This document shows positions 1 to 11,009 of a stretch of 64,000 bases of DNA, in pieces. Numbering within the stretch: position 1 is the stretch's first letter; each line of letters opens with the position of its first letter. The stretch is from Protonemura montana (Eukaryota; Arthropoda; Insecta; Plecoptera; Nemouridae). A model generated the notes under the pieces. That model was not told where the DNA came from, did no database searches, and saw only the letters and a program-made list of their open reading frames with translations. The position numbers and the translations under genes were made by a program. Location: NCBI GenBank assembly GCA_947568835.1, contig OX387607.1, positions 15,799,701-15,863,700 on the forward strand, read 5' to 3'.

Positions 1-67
1 GAGTGTGCTACCAATGAACATCTGCAAGATGCCCGCCACGATCAAGATGCACAACGCAGCAAACAGC
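1..67 (-). CDS. TMBIM4: TMBIM4-like exon 5, truncated by window edge
   Basis: Acceptor TGTTCGCAG. The first base completes a Gly codon, then LFAALCILIV...GILQMF reads as the transmembrane segment that follows FTFQTKRDF in TMBIM4. Open to position 1. Confidence 0.88.
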
Positions 68-1731
68 CTGCGAACATTCACGACAAGGACGTTACTTTTA
101 AAACTCTCCTTCAAAACACTTTGTTAACATCGTAATCTTGTAATCAAGGGTTAAATTAAAGAAACTCTTTTAATTAGCATCATAATTAGCATACCAGAAA
201 TTATCGAGAGAAGCGCCGCGATGGTGGCAATTCGCGATAGTTTTGAAGTTAAGTTAACGTTTTTACTGTTGCCTTTACTTGCATCACATGTTAACCTCAC
301 ATTCCTTCACAAACTTCTCGACAAGAATATCAACATCTCTAGGCTGATATCTAAAATCTGCTTTGCAATACCATCCAGGCAACCATCCTTTCAGGTCGCC
401 AAAGAGAAGGATTGATATCCACAAGCACAGGTGCATCAAAAGACTAATGACTACCAACAATAGAATAACAACAACCTGCCCTGACATCGACATCCTTTCG
501 GACTCCTTCAAGACTTACAAATCCCGGCTTAAACTCCCGTGAAAACATTTAAATGCATCATTTACCAACTGCATTATCTTGTGTTACGTCTCAATTTAAG
601 CTGAAGTTTGTAAAATTTCATGTGGACAATGCCTTGTGGACTTGCCTCCAATGTCGATCAATAAACAATAATAATATCAGTCGTTCAGCAAGTGACCAAA
701 CAATTGCCAAGACGTTGACTTCACCTCAAAAACCATCACGAATTACCACCAACGCTTTGCATCTCTCGGCAAGCTCTGTCAACAACTCCACTTTTCTCTC
801 CTACAACGCCGATAAAACATTGACAAAAATCCGTTTTAAGACCAGAAATCCCTCACGACAGCGCAACTGTCAACTACCGAAGACTAGATGTTAATTTACA
901 CCTCGATGCAGTATTTTGTAAATTTCTTGCTGCAGTTTGTAAAATGGTTTACCCAAGCCCCAAAGTGGAGAAGTCTCGTTTTGTCTGGAATGTGAATGCT
1001 GACAGCCCGATGACGACAGTCACGGTCAGGACCAAGGCCTGGAGCACGACCATTTGATCGTAGAACGTCAGGATCACGCCGACAGAATACGCTTGTACGA
1101 GAGTCTACAAAAGAGAGAACTTGTTGATCAATCGTACCGGGATTTCATTCATTCAAGATGTGTATTTAATGGCAAATCTCTTACAAATGCAGCAAGAAGG
1201 ATGAGATTGGCTGGAGAGTCCTTTCTCTTGATGTGAAGAGCAATAAGAATTACGATGCTCAAAACAAATGCGCATGTCATCAGCCAGTCACTGAAAATAA
1301 ATACATTTACAAGTCGTAAGAAGTTACAGATAGGTTTTTACCCTTTCATAAAGGTTACATCGAAGTATTTTGTCATAAATTTGGTAATTCTCACTATTAT
1401 GTTCTTACTTAGTATGTATGAAAGCTCGTACATCTGGCTGCAGCATACATACTGCTCCAACAATTGCACTAATAAGCAACTGCATTGACAATAATCCGTA
1501 CACCTTGCGCAGAAAGCCTGAAATGGTATTAATATAAAAAATATAGATAGGTACAAAGATAAAGATTTAAGTGTGCAGTGGCTGTGTATTATATGAATTT
1601 GATAACTCACCCATGCGAATGTTGATATTTGCTTTAGCAACATTGTTGTTGTAAGCAAAGTCATCTTCAATACTTTCCTTACCGCCGAACTCAACATCTT
1701 CCTGAGCGTACATCAGAGGGATTGTTGCCAT
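1..1731 (-). CDS. TMBIM4: Lifeguard-4 / TMBIM4-like Bax-inhibitor family protein, 5 exons, 3' end outside window
   Basis: Multi-pass membrane protein of the Bax inhibitor-1/Lifeguard family, which in other animals sits in Golgi/ER membranes, modulates Ca2+ release and protects against apoptosis (family knowledge). Coding exons on the minus strand are 1731-1611, 1517-1409, 1290-1185, 1104-953 and 67-1; every junction is AG/GT and the phases (1, 2, 0, 2) agree, giving 185 residues of an expected ~240. Residues 20-25 (SIEDDF) and 38-46 (IRMGFLRKV) match the N-terminus of TMBIM4; 122-128 (VILTFYD) and 149-157 (FTFQTKRDF) match the family's central motifs. Hydrophobic segments lie near 51-67, 80-98, 103-120, 130-147 and 164-181. 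Start: first ATG of the first exon (1731-1729). Lifeguard-4 fits better than the GRINA/TMBIM1-3 group because there is no Pro-rich N-terminal extension. The C-terminal helices and stop codon are beyond position 1. Confidence 0.93.
68..952 (-). other. Intron 4 of the TMBIM4-like gene
   Basis: An 885-bp intron, AT-rich. It contains a 75-codon open stretch on the minus strand (511-284) with a hydrophobic run, but that begins with TTG rather than ATG and has no convincing splice sites, so I do not call it coding. Nothing else recognised. Confidence 0.7.
953..1104 (-). CDS. TMBIM4: TMBIM4-like exon 4
   Basis: Acceptor TCTCTTTTGTAG, donor G|GTAAAC. Codes residues 113-162 plus two bases. It holds the two most diagnostic family motifs, VILTFYD and FTFQTKRDF. 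The next intron (952-68, 885 bp) is far longer than the other three (80-118 bp). Confidence 0.93.
1185..1290 (-). CDS. TMBIM4: TMBIM4-like exon 3
   Basis: Acceptor TTATTTTCAG, donor T|GTAAGAG. Codes residues 77-112: the second transmembrane segment, a basic loop (KRKDSP, 98-103) and the start of the third segment. Ends in phase 0. Confidence 0.9.
1409..1517 (-). CDS. TMBIM4: TMBIM4-like exon 2
   Basis: Follows a pyrimidine-rich acceptor (CCATTTCAG) and ends at A|GTAAGA. Codes residues 41-76 plus two bases: the FLRKVYG motif and the first transmembrane segment (about 51-67). Confidence 0.9.
1611..1731 (-). CDS. TMBIM4: TMBIM4-like exon 1 (start exon)
   Basis: Codes residues 1-40 plus one base of codon 41, ending at a G|GTGAGT donor. 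Contains the cytosolic N-terminus with the SIEDDF motif typical of Lifeguard-4. The ATG context (AAGATGGC) is a good eukaryotic initiation context. Confidence 0.9.
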
Positions 1732-3242
1732 CTTGTGTGTAAGATATTACACCTATGAAATGATTTCTCCATTTTAGAAACAAGCTTTGCAATTAACAAC
1801 GAACATCTAACTGTGATGTCCAAGAAATATTAGAATAATCAACTGTCAATATGGGAAAGATGAAAGTTTATAGAGGTTAGGATATGAGTTCATGAACATT
1901 TAGGTCATGTATTATTATTGCAAAAAGAAAATCATCGGATAGACGTGAATATCAAAGTCAGTTTAATTACGAGCATTTCTTTCTGGGTTATATTACCTTA
2001 ATAAAACGCTAATACGCAGCAAAGCAAGAATATTGCTTATTTGACGTCTAAGAATCTTGACAACGATCGAAAGCAACGATTCAGAACGATGATTTCCGAA
2101 CGTTACCGAACTCTATTGTGCAGTGCGGGAAGTTTCAATACAGGGGTTATCCTTCTACCAACAAAACGATTCTTCCATTCTAAATGCAAAGTAAATTAGA
2201 TTCGAATTATCAAATGGATACAGTAAATTCACGTTCATTGCTCGTAGCACCAGCTTGCTACAATTATCAACTAGAACATGCATGGAAAGTTAATTTCACA
2301 AGCTTCTAAATCTTATCTCAACTAATTTAATATAAAAGTCACGTTCAAATAGAACTTCCCTAAATAATCAGTAACCACTAATTCAATAACGCTTACCAAG
2401 CACGTACATACGGGCCGCACAAAACAATAGCTAATGGCAAAATGACAACACAGTGTACTTTGCAAAAGTTCAAAATTTGCAAACATTAATCTAATCGGCA
2501 AAGAGCATTTTGCGAATCGGTAACAGGCAACATTACCTGACATGCGTGCAAATTCGGGTGACATTTAAAATAAATACAGTCTTGTGATTGTCATTTAAAT
2601 TGAAAATATTGAACCGTTCTAATGAAATAATAAGCAAGAACGCATGATGAGTTGCTGAGCAATGATATTATTTAGCCACTTTGGGAGATAGAATCAAGCT
2701 CAATTCAATGTTTTAAGTTATTGTATTGAAATCACATTTCATAGCTGTTCTAAATAATAACGCTTATAAATTGTTCCCCAAGGATTCTTTCTCACTTTTG
2801 GAAAACGTCACAAGAATTGAAACGAACAAGATAATTTAGATTTAGATGCCACTGAGCTTATATAAAACATGGCGCTTCGCTTTTGTTAAATGCCAATCAA
2901 ATCTTGAAGGCAGTGACGTGACGCAGAATTTGTTTTGAAAAGTAGTGGATTTAGTCATGTGTCATGTGATATGATATGTCATGTGCATGAACTTTGTTGA
3001 CAAGTTGAGAATGAAGTCGCGTGCTGGGATGTAATGGAGATGGTGAAGTCCTGCACGAAGTCATCGTCTTCTTGGCTTTGCTAGAATCGCCAGGAATCGT
3101 TGACAAAACAAAGTAACTTCAATGATTGAATATTTCTTATTTCCTATAGACGCTGAATTATTATAGACATTTAAACTGATAATAATTTTATAGTTATTTT
3201 GATTGTGTTGATTATTTAATGCGATACTTGCTAAGAAGCAAA
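1732..3242. other. Upstream flank of TMBIM4-like gene, no gene seen
   Basis: AT-rich. Must hold the 5' UTR and promoter of the minus-strand TMBIM4-like gene, but no transcription start can be fixed. A TATATAAAA-like motif occurs near 2860 on the plus strand, followed only by a six-codon open frame. No repeat family recognised. Confidence 0.5.
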
Positions 3243-3252
3243 TAACTGCAAG

Positions 3253-3419
3253 GTATTTTATTATTATGAACGCTAGAACCGTCTCAAAAATTGATGCCCA
3301 AACGAGGAACCCAAAAGTCCCCGTTTGGGCATCAATTTTTGAGACAGTTATAGTGTTCCTAATAATAAAATTCCTCGCGCATTGCAAGCGTTTGCAATTT
3401 AAACGAGATTTCATCTAAA
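3253..3419 (-). mobile_element. tRNA-related SINE, deleted copy (family A)
   Basis: Flanked by a 10-bp target-site duplication AACTGCAAGG (3243-3252 and 3420-3429). Contains two inverted copies of GTCTCAAAAATTGATGCCCA and, in minus orientation, ends in an AATAATAAAATA tail. The tRNA-like middle present in the copies at 33965 and 63580 has been lost, leaving a short hairpin. The family is defined here only by comparing copies within this window. Confidence 0.75.
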
Positions 3420-3429
3420 AACTGCAAGG

Positions 3430-4795
3430 AAATTCCTAAAAAAAAACAATTTAAATTGTGTTTTGGTGTAAATCAGAAGTCAGTATAAAGAGATTTATTC
3501 CTGAGTGTCCATGTTAGCACTTAGAAGCATTGCTTATTAATGCTAACTTATGCTAATTAATGCTAATAAATCATAACTTCAATTACAGTAATAATAATAC
3601 TATAAAAAGAGTTGACACTTAACATAATTCCATTAAACAGAATGTCGAGTCAAAGCTTGTCAATGATATGTCACATCCCTTGCTTTGAAGAATACAAAGG
3701 AGGAGGAAATTACATGTTATTATAAACAGAGGAAAGGATTTTATTTTTTAAACAGGAACTTTTCAACTTTTCTCACCGCAACAAATGGCATTAGAGACTT
3801 TAAACTCGATTTCAATTTTGAAATATTTTTGTATTTTATTCCTTGACAAGAAAAATAAAAACAGATCAATAAGAAAAATAGTAGAAAGTTTATTTCCATT
3901 CACGTGAACGATGCACACATAAGCTTATCGCGTGTGTGTTTGTGGATAAAAATAACTAACTAATGTTCAAATCAAGTAAAAACAAGGTGTAATCAAACTT
4001 ATGGATTTGAGTTCCACTGCAGGGTAAAACGAAATTTAAACGTACAAGAGGTATCTTCGAAAATTGTCTGCATTTTCAGGTTAATCCATATTTTGATTGA
4101 TTCACAATCCCGTAAGAAAAGTTTCACATTGTCTTGATATGGATATATCTTTTTTAACGGGCTATAGACAAGGACACAAATATATCTGAAATGTCAAGAG
4201 TCTCTCCATTCCAATCCCAGCCATGAAATCAGACCAATCCTCATGCCAGGCATTACATAACAGTAAAGACATAAAATAACGAAAGTAATTTCAACCAAAC
4301 AATGTTTCATTGCTATATCAATATACTGTTGATAATGCCACGCATGCCGGTTGAACGAAGCAGCCATGAGCCAGCTCATATTAAACTAATATCTATTCTC
4401 TTTATTACGCTGCGATTGTGTCATTCGTGTAGAGAGATTAAACTTCTCAATCAATCACATTTCCAATCAATGATTATCATTGTTGTTACCTTGATTCTCA
4501 TCCGACAAACGAATCTGAAATCCACGTGCAGACTTCGTTCATCAAACGATTGCTGAAATTAAATTGTCACATTTGTTTTGATTTGACACAGACACGTTGA
4601 TGATTTGTTAAACGTCATGGCGACGTTGGTTTCGTCGATTTCGTATTTATCCTGTAATTGAGGGTGGGGTGCACGTTGACATGAAACTGACAGAATAAAT
4701 GTCTTCCAACAAAATGAACATGCCTCTTATTTTTAATGTCCCCACTAATTACTAAAGCCACTGAGTTTACAATTAGTCTTAGCGGCTGACGTTTA
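3430..4795. other. Intergenic, nothing recognised
   Basis: AT-rich sequence with no exon pattern, tRNA or clear repeat on either strand. Confidence 0.5.
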
Positions 4796-4900
4796 ACTTT
4801 GCTGCTGAGCAAATAAGCCTCGAAAATATGGTACCGATGGCGACCAACCGATGGCGCTTGCGGCAGTTTTTAAAAAATACCGTATAAAATTCAAAAATCA
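4796..4900 (-). repeat. Interspersed repeat family B, copy 1
   Basis: Shares CTGCTGAGCAAA, CCGATGGCGCTTGC and the GCAG...TTTTTAAAAAA end with copies near 37040, 48030 and 61340. The most diverged of the four. No coding capacity. Confidence 0.5.
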
Positions 4901-4904
4901 CGAA

Positions 4905-6239
4905 TGAAAACGTCGATACACGAATTCAAATCGTCGAGGTGAGTTCAATTGTTTTTAAACGCGATTAATCTGCGAGAAACAAGAAAAGTGCATTTCTTTA
5001 CTCCAAATCTAGTCGAGGTTCAGATTTTGATGGTTTAAAAGTTGACCGGGTAAGTAATTCTCGCTCGATATGACACCGTGTGTACACATTAGCGCTGCAG
5101 AAAGTGAATACGTGATCTGTGGCTGAACCCGTACACGAATCGGCGTCGTAAACGCAACGGCCGGGGACACAGAAAAATGCTCTCCACTAAATTAACTTCA
5201 CTCACGAGCAACGCGATTAAGTTAAAAGCTATTTCTTACGACCACCGTCTTATTACTTTATACAGCATTCGAAGCAATTAACGTTCCTGATAATATCACT
5301 TAATTTAATGTACTTTTACCTTCTTATAAAAGCCAGTGTCATAAAGTGTAAATATATATAGGTATAGCTAACTTCGCCAAATAAGCCTAACTGGTTAAAC
5401 ATTATTTTAAATCATGAAAAATGATCTGAACTTTCAGGTACTAGATTATATCTCTGAATTACGTTTCTCGAAAACGTAATTTGATTTAATTTAATTTTAC
5501 ACTTTTACAAAAGTCCTGGTAGGTATATCAAAACTGAGTATAAATCCGAAATGTTAAACAATAATTATGATGGTTTAATTACTGGGGGAACATTATATCG
5601 TGCAATTGTTGTAAAAGTGTTAATTCACTTGTGACTATTTCAATTATTGCCACAAGATGCAGTTAGGTGAGTAATGTACCTACAGTTAAAACGTGCTTTG
5701 TACTGAGAAGCGATCAGACACTTTCAGCCGTTAAATGAAAAACATAGATAATTAAACATTTTTGAATCAAACGTTGTTAAAATATTGACAAAACAAAACA
5801 TGTAAGCTACATACACATACAGAATAAATGACGATAATTGTAATTATAAAAAATAAATCAAAACAACTTCGCATTGTCATATAGTAGGTAATATAAATGT
5901 AAATTGTCGGTTATATTACTAATCTTTCCAAGGAAATAAGTGTAGAATATTCAAGTTAAGCACTCGATTGCTTTAATTGCTTGCCAGCCAGGAGACCCTT
6001 TAATCGAATCAAGCAATAGTGCATTATACCATTGGATTATTGACCAGGGTTTACTGTTTGTGATTCTACCCTTGTTGGTTTCTGCAATCTTTAGTAGCAA
6101 ACCGAGGCAGTAAAGACAGAACGCGTTCATTCTTTTGTTTCGCAAGAGTAATAATACGTGCTTGGAAAACGCAACTAGATGAAAAGGTCCCTGAGAGATT
6201 ACATAGCCTTTATGTACAGGCAAGCCCAGCATTATGGAC
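4905..6239. other. Intergenic, weak splice-like signals only
   Basis: Two strong plus-strand donor consensus sites (GAG|GTGAGT near 4937, CGG|GTAAGTA near 5049) and an ATG followed by G|GTGAGT near 5655 are seen, but no coding exons can be joined to them. On the minus strand a frame rich in Cys is open from an acceptor-like site near 5190 to about 5005. I do not call a gene. Confidence 0.35.
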
Positions 6240-7782
6240 ACCCCGGCCAGGTGGAAGCACGGCAAGGTGGAAGCCCGGCAAGGTGGAAGCCCGGCAAGGT
6301 GGAAGCCCGGCAAGGTGGAAGCACAGCAAGGTGGAAGCCCGGCAAGGTGGAAGCAAGGTGGAAGCACGGCAAGGTGGAAGCCCGGCAAGATGGAAGCACG
6401 GCAAGGTGGAAGCACGGCAAGGTGGAAGCACAGCAAGGTGGAAGCACGGCAAGGTGGAAGCACAGCAAGGTGGAAGCAAGGTGGAAGCACGGCAAGGTGG
6501 AAGCCCGGCAAGATGGAAGCACGGCAAGGTGGAAGCACGGCAAGGTGGAAGCACGGCAAGGTGGAAGCACGGCAAGGTGGAAGCACGGCAAGGTGGAAGC
6601 ACAGCAAGGTGGAAGCACGGCAAGGTGGAAGCACAGCAAGGTGGAAGCACAGCAAGGTGGAAGCACAGCAAGGTGGAAGCCCGGCAAGGTGGAAGCCCGG
6701 CAAGGTGGAAGCCCGGCAAGGTGGAAGCCCAGCAAGGTGGAAGCCCGGACAGGTGGAAGCCCGGCAAGGTGGAAGCACAGCAAGGTGGAAGCAAGGTGGA
6801 AGCCCGGCAAGATGGAAGCACGGCAAGGTGTAAGCACGGCAAGGTGGAAGCACAGCAAGGTGGAAGCCCGGCAAGGTGGAAGCACAGCAAGGTGGAAGCC
6901 CGGCAAGGTGGAAGCCCGGCAAGGTGGAAGCACAGCAAGGTGGAAGCAAGGTGGAAGCCCGGCAAGATGGAAGCACAGCAAGGTGGAAGCAAGGTGGAAG
7001 CCCGGCAAGATGGAAGCACAGCAAGGTGGAAGCAAGGTGGAAGCCCGGCAAGATGGAAGCACGGCAAGGTGTAAGCACGGCAAGGTGGAAGCACAGCAAG
7101 GTGGAAGCAAGGTGGAAGCCCGGCAAGATGGAAGCACGGCAAGGTGTAAGCACGGCAAGGTGGAAGCAAGGTGGAAGCCCGGCAAGGTGGAAGCCCGGCA
7201 AGATGGAAGCACGGCAAGGTGTAAGCACGGCAAGGTGGAAGCACAGCAAGGTGGAAGCACAGCAAGGTGTAAGCACGGCAAGGTGGAAGCCCGGCAAGGT
7301 GGAAGCACAGCAAGGTGGAAGCACAGCAAGGTGTAAGCACGGCAAGGTGGAAGCACAGCAAGGTGGAAGCACAGCAAGGTGGAAGTCAAGGTGGAAGCAC
7401 AGCAAGGTGGAAGCAAGGTGGAAGCACAGCAAGGTGGAAGCAAGGTGGAAGCACAGCAAGGTGGAAGTCAAGGTGGAAGCACAGCAAGGTGGAAGCAAGG
7501 TGGAAGCACAGCAAGGTGGAAGCACAGCAAGGTGGAAGTCAAGGTGGAAGCACAGCAAGGTGTAAGCACGGCAAGGTGGAAGCACAGCAAGGTGGAAGCC
7601 CGGCAAGGTGGAAGCACGGCAAGGTGGAAGCACAGCAAGGTGGAAGCACAGCAAGGTGGAAGTCAAGGTGGAAGCACAGCAAGGTGTAAGCACGGCAAGG
7701 TGGAAGCACAGCAAGGTGGAAGTCAAGGTGGAAGCACGGCAAGGTGGAAGCCCGGCCAGGTGGAAGCCCGGCAAGTTGGAAC
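6240..7782. repeat. 16-bp minisatellite, about 1.5 kb
   Basis: Tandem array of GGTGGAAGCAC(A/G)GCAA-type units, mostly 16 bp, with shortened variants (GGTGGAAGCAA, GGTGGAAGTCAA) and point variants (GATGG, GTGTAAG, CCCGG). Variants recur in fixed orders, notably GATGG then GTGTAAG then a short unit around 6810-7160, so the array has a higher-order structure. Because 16 is not a multiple of three, long open frames appear in several frames on both strands (up to ~620 codons). They code for repeats like KVEARQGGS or FHLAVLPPC and are almost certainly not genes. Confidence 0.97.
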
Positions 7783-8529
7783 CTCTAACACCGCGGCTGC
7801 CAGACAAGACTCGTGGCATTGTTCAAATATATGGCGTTATCATTTCATGGCTGTTTAAAAGTTGATTCTGTGAGAACTTTGACATATGAAGGTAAATAAT
7901 AGGGGAAACAGGTGAGTGAAACATTGTGCGGGAGCTGAACATGTTAAAAACTGCTTGAACATTTGTAAAATGCGATTAAAATTGCTTCAACATTTGTATA
8001 AAATGTTGAAAATTCTTGAAAATGTGTATAACATGTTAAAAACTGTTTGAACATGTGTGTAACAAGTTGAAAGTTCTTGAAAACCATCACAAGCTTATGT
8101 TTAACGGATTTACAAAATGTAGCCTTTGATTAATTTAGTTCAAATATGGAGTTTTTGTTTTCCTATATTGTGATTAGACTCCGAGAGCCACAACTTTCAG
8201 GTTGGTTAGATTCGTAAACTCATCTCATGCTTGTCAAATGTTTGACGCTGGTAGACAATTACTCTGACCATGAGATGGTTGAAAGCACTCTTCGCTTCAG
8301 ACTGTACGTTTAATGAATGCCTTTAATACTCAATATAATGAATAATTCCCTCCATTCTTATTGGCTAAGCTATTGTCCAGATAATCAAGCTGTGACCCAA
8401 TGAGAATCCTTCTCAGTTTCATCACAATAATTACATCTCGTTCAACCTTCATTACGTTTTATGCTTCAGAGAGTTTTTCGTATTAGGAAATCATTAAAAA
8501 TGAACTGTTATTACCCTCCACTCTTTTAG
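7783..8529. other. Flank of minisatellite with degenerate repeats
   Basis: Between 7930 and 8100 the phrases AACATGTTAAAAACT, GAACATTTGTA and TTGAAAATTCTTGAAAA recur imperfectly, a decayed short tandem repeat. Nothing else recognised. Confidence 0.5.
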
Positions 8530-9780
8530 CCGCGCGGCGAGACAGAAAACATCAAGTTGCAACGTGAAATGATTGTAGTCAGGTCTGTAGGTAGGTACAA
8601 CCATACACAACGAAGGCTATTTGAAATTGATTAATTTATTACTTCTATTACAGTGCTGTGTACATGATGAGAAAAAATCGAATCAAATGAATACCGTCGA
8701 GAATCGAATGTTGTGAAATAAAAAAAGAAACCAAAACTCAACGTCGATATATATTTCATTTCTCAGCGCATCGTTATTCAACGCCCAATTTATTTGGGAT
8801 TGAAATGATGAAATCATCTTTTAGAATCAAATCCCAAGCGTAAATCTTGGTGGTTCTGTGCATTTCAGGGCAAGAAAATGCTTGTAACAATCGGTTTTGC
8901 AGCCCCTCAGAACATGGAACGACAAAATGGATACGATCGCCCATCTATTGAAATAATAAATAAACCGGTGGCTTTTTATGTAGCAAAAAAGCCACGTTAT
9001 TTCACTCGGGTAACTTCGTATGCCCGATGGTATCCCCTGAATGCACATAAACAGGCGAGCAATTCAGTGCAAGCAAATAGAGACAATCGAACCTTGCTAT
9101 GCGGGGATAGAAATTGCCATCGATGTTGGATTCCCAAGTCGCCGCTAAAGCAGTGCTTGCCAGCGACAACGACTTTGAACCTCGGTGAAGATTTCACGCC
9201 ATCTTGTTTACACATGTGCACCGCGAGAAACTTACGGTGAATGTGGTCAGCGTTGTAAAGGGAAGTTCGGAGAAAGAATAATTTTGTCTAAATTATGTGT
9301 CGCATACCAATTTGTTGTCTTTTGATAGGCAATGATTCGTTTTTAGTTGCGAATTAAACACCAAAAACAAACATTTTTCGTTGGGCAATAAAGATCACAG
9401 AGTATATAATAATAATGTCTTTATTCCGAAAATAAATATGTACATTGTAAAAGAATGCGTCATGCTAAATTAAAACATTTGCATTAAAACATTTACCTAG
9501 GCGAGCAATTGTCTAGGATAACATAAAGGGCAAGTTGAAATGAGGTACTTTTTTAGAATGGTCTTGAATCCCTGTCTGTGTTGTTCTAATTTAATGTTTT
9601 CTGACAGATTTTTGAATAGAATTTTACTGTGATATGCTGAATTTTTCTTGTATAGAGTTCAACTATGGTTTTTTATGTGAAAATAATCTTCTGTTCTGGT
9701 GTTGTGTTTATGTATTTGGCTATTTGTGAGCTGGGGAATTGTGCTTGTAATGGTGTAAACAATCAAATAGTAGGTATTTA
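8530..9780. other. Intergenic, exon-like fragments of uncertain meaning
   Basis: Two plus-strand stretches look like internal exons: 8530-8590 (acceptor CTCTTTTAG, donor G|GTAGGT) and one starting at 8869 (acceptor GCATTTCAG) that is open in two frames for 27 and more than 100 codons. No translation resembles a family I know, and the joining frame is ambiguous. Confidence 0.3.
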
Positions 9781-9796
9781 TAAAGGGCATAGATGG

Positions 9797-9875
9797 TTAA
9801 GATCTGTAGTTTCTGGAAAATTGACTGGCACGACGTTTTGCTTCTTGCTCCAACCATTGCTCGAAGTGTTCTCTT
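9797..9875 (-). CDS. Possible terminal exon, unknown protein
   Basis: Minus strand, after a good acceptor (CTTACTTTGCAG), a frame of 25 codons runs to TAA and codes a charged, helix-like C-terminus (HFEQWLEQEAKRRA). A second frame is also open here, so the phase is not settled. It could follow the small open frame at 11005-10781, whose donor would give the other phase. No homolog recognised. Confidence 0.2.
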
Positions 9876-10670
9876 CTGCAAAGTAAGTAGTTTATTTGCC
9901 TAACTATACTTCAACATGAACTAGTTTTAATTCTTGCTGATAAATATGACGATTCCCTGCGTTATTTGCATGGTAATTTATGAGGCCATGAGTCGGTGTA
10001 ACGAATTACAAACTGATAGAATATCAATTACTTTCGCTGAACACTGGCGAATGTTCGCCTCCATTACAAACCATCTCAATTACGCGAATTACCTGTGAAA
10101 TGCATCGGTCATCGGTCATCAAGCAGTTAATTACGCATTCATGTTCGCTGTGTTGAAATGCAGTCGGAAATGACACGTAATTACTGACTTTTATATCAAC
10201 TGCCACGTCACCTATACTCGGGTGTCAAAATTAAAACACATTCGCCGTCGAAACTTTGCGATAAAAAAATATGCATTTCATATTTTAAATATTTATTGAT
10301 GTGGATATAGAGGTGGTAATGTTTTGTCATTTCACTGTGACCGGATAATTCTTTATTAATTAGAACGACTTTTATGAAATTGTTCGCCGAGCTGACATTT
10401 TATAAAAATGTAGAATAATTGAAATATGGGGAATGTTTTTAATCAATCAAATTTTTCAGATATACGTTTTCAATGTTGGCAACCTATAAGCTCACTTTTT
10501 TATTTGCTCGAAGCGGAATTGAAAAATAATTCAGTGGAAATATTAGTTCCTCTCTTTCATATGGAATTTTAAAGTTAATTTCCAGTGCCTAGCCATATAA
10601 TAACAGCAGCTCGCTATCAATATTTGACCGTTATTTTTAATTTCAAATACGTTCTGTGCATACCAACACA

Positions 10671-10695
10671 CAAGATGGCGTCGTCTCGAAGACTC
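10671..10695 (+). CDS. Possible start exon (ATG + donor), unidentified
   Basis: AAGATGGCG start context followed by eight codons (MASSRRLIS) and a perfect G|GTGAGT donor. The basic, Ser-rich start would suit a mitochondrial transit peptide. No second exon could be joined with confidence; the nearest acceptor-bounded open segment is near 12659. Confidence 0.2.
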
Positions 10696-10780
10696 ATTTC
10701 AGGTGAGTTATAAAATGATTGCGTACACACAGACACAAATAAACTACGCTATCAAAATAAAGCACCGATAAAATAGCTTA

Positions 10781-11005
10781 TCATTTCGTCAGCTGGCATG
10801 AAGAAAAATCACGTCCCCCAAATTTACCAAGCAATAATCGAAAAACTCCAACTCGTGACCGCACGTATACAAAAGGATCATAATCGCCATCGCTGTGGTT
10901 TCTAAATAGCCGCGTCAAAACTGTATAGGAACCTACCGAGGATAAAGCAAGACCATATGTAAGTACCACCAGAGTAATGATAGTCATGCTTGTTATTTCT
11001 AACAT
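10781..11005 (-). CDS. Small ORF with N-terminal hydrophobic segment, hypothetical
   Basis: ATG at 11005 opens 74 codons to a TGA. Residues 8-23 (TIITLVVLTYGLALSS) look like a signal peptide or single membrane anchor, followed by a charged and aromatic region (DGDYDPFVYVR, 40-50). The local base composition is richer in GC than the flanks. A G|GTAAAT donor-like site lies after codon 60, so this might be a first exon. Not recognised; could be chance. Confidence 0.25.
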   Translation of the reverse strand: MLEITSMTIITLVVLTYGLALSSVGSYTVLTRLFRNHSDGDYDPFVYVRSRVGVFRLLLGKFGGRDFSSCQLTK

Positions 11006-11009
11006 GTTT

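Noticed and set aside
284-511. Hydrophobic 75-codon frame in TMBIM4-like intron 4
   Set aside because: It starts with TTG, no ATG precedes the hydrophobic part in a good context, and no splice sites join it to the gene.
5951-7819. Very long open frames (up to 622 codons) across the 16-bp minisatellite
   Set aside because: They exist in several frames on both strands because the repeat unit rarely makes a stop; the product is only the unit translated in rotating frames.
8530-9010. Two exon-like segments with AG and GT borders
   Set aside because: A 61-bp open segment between splice-like dinucleotides is common by chance; the second segment is open in two frames and neither product is recognisable.
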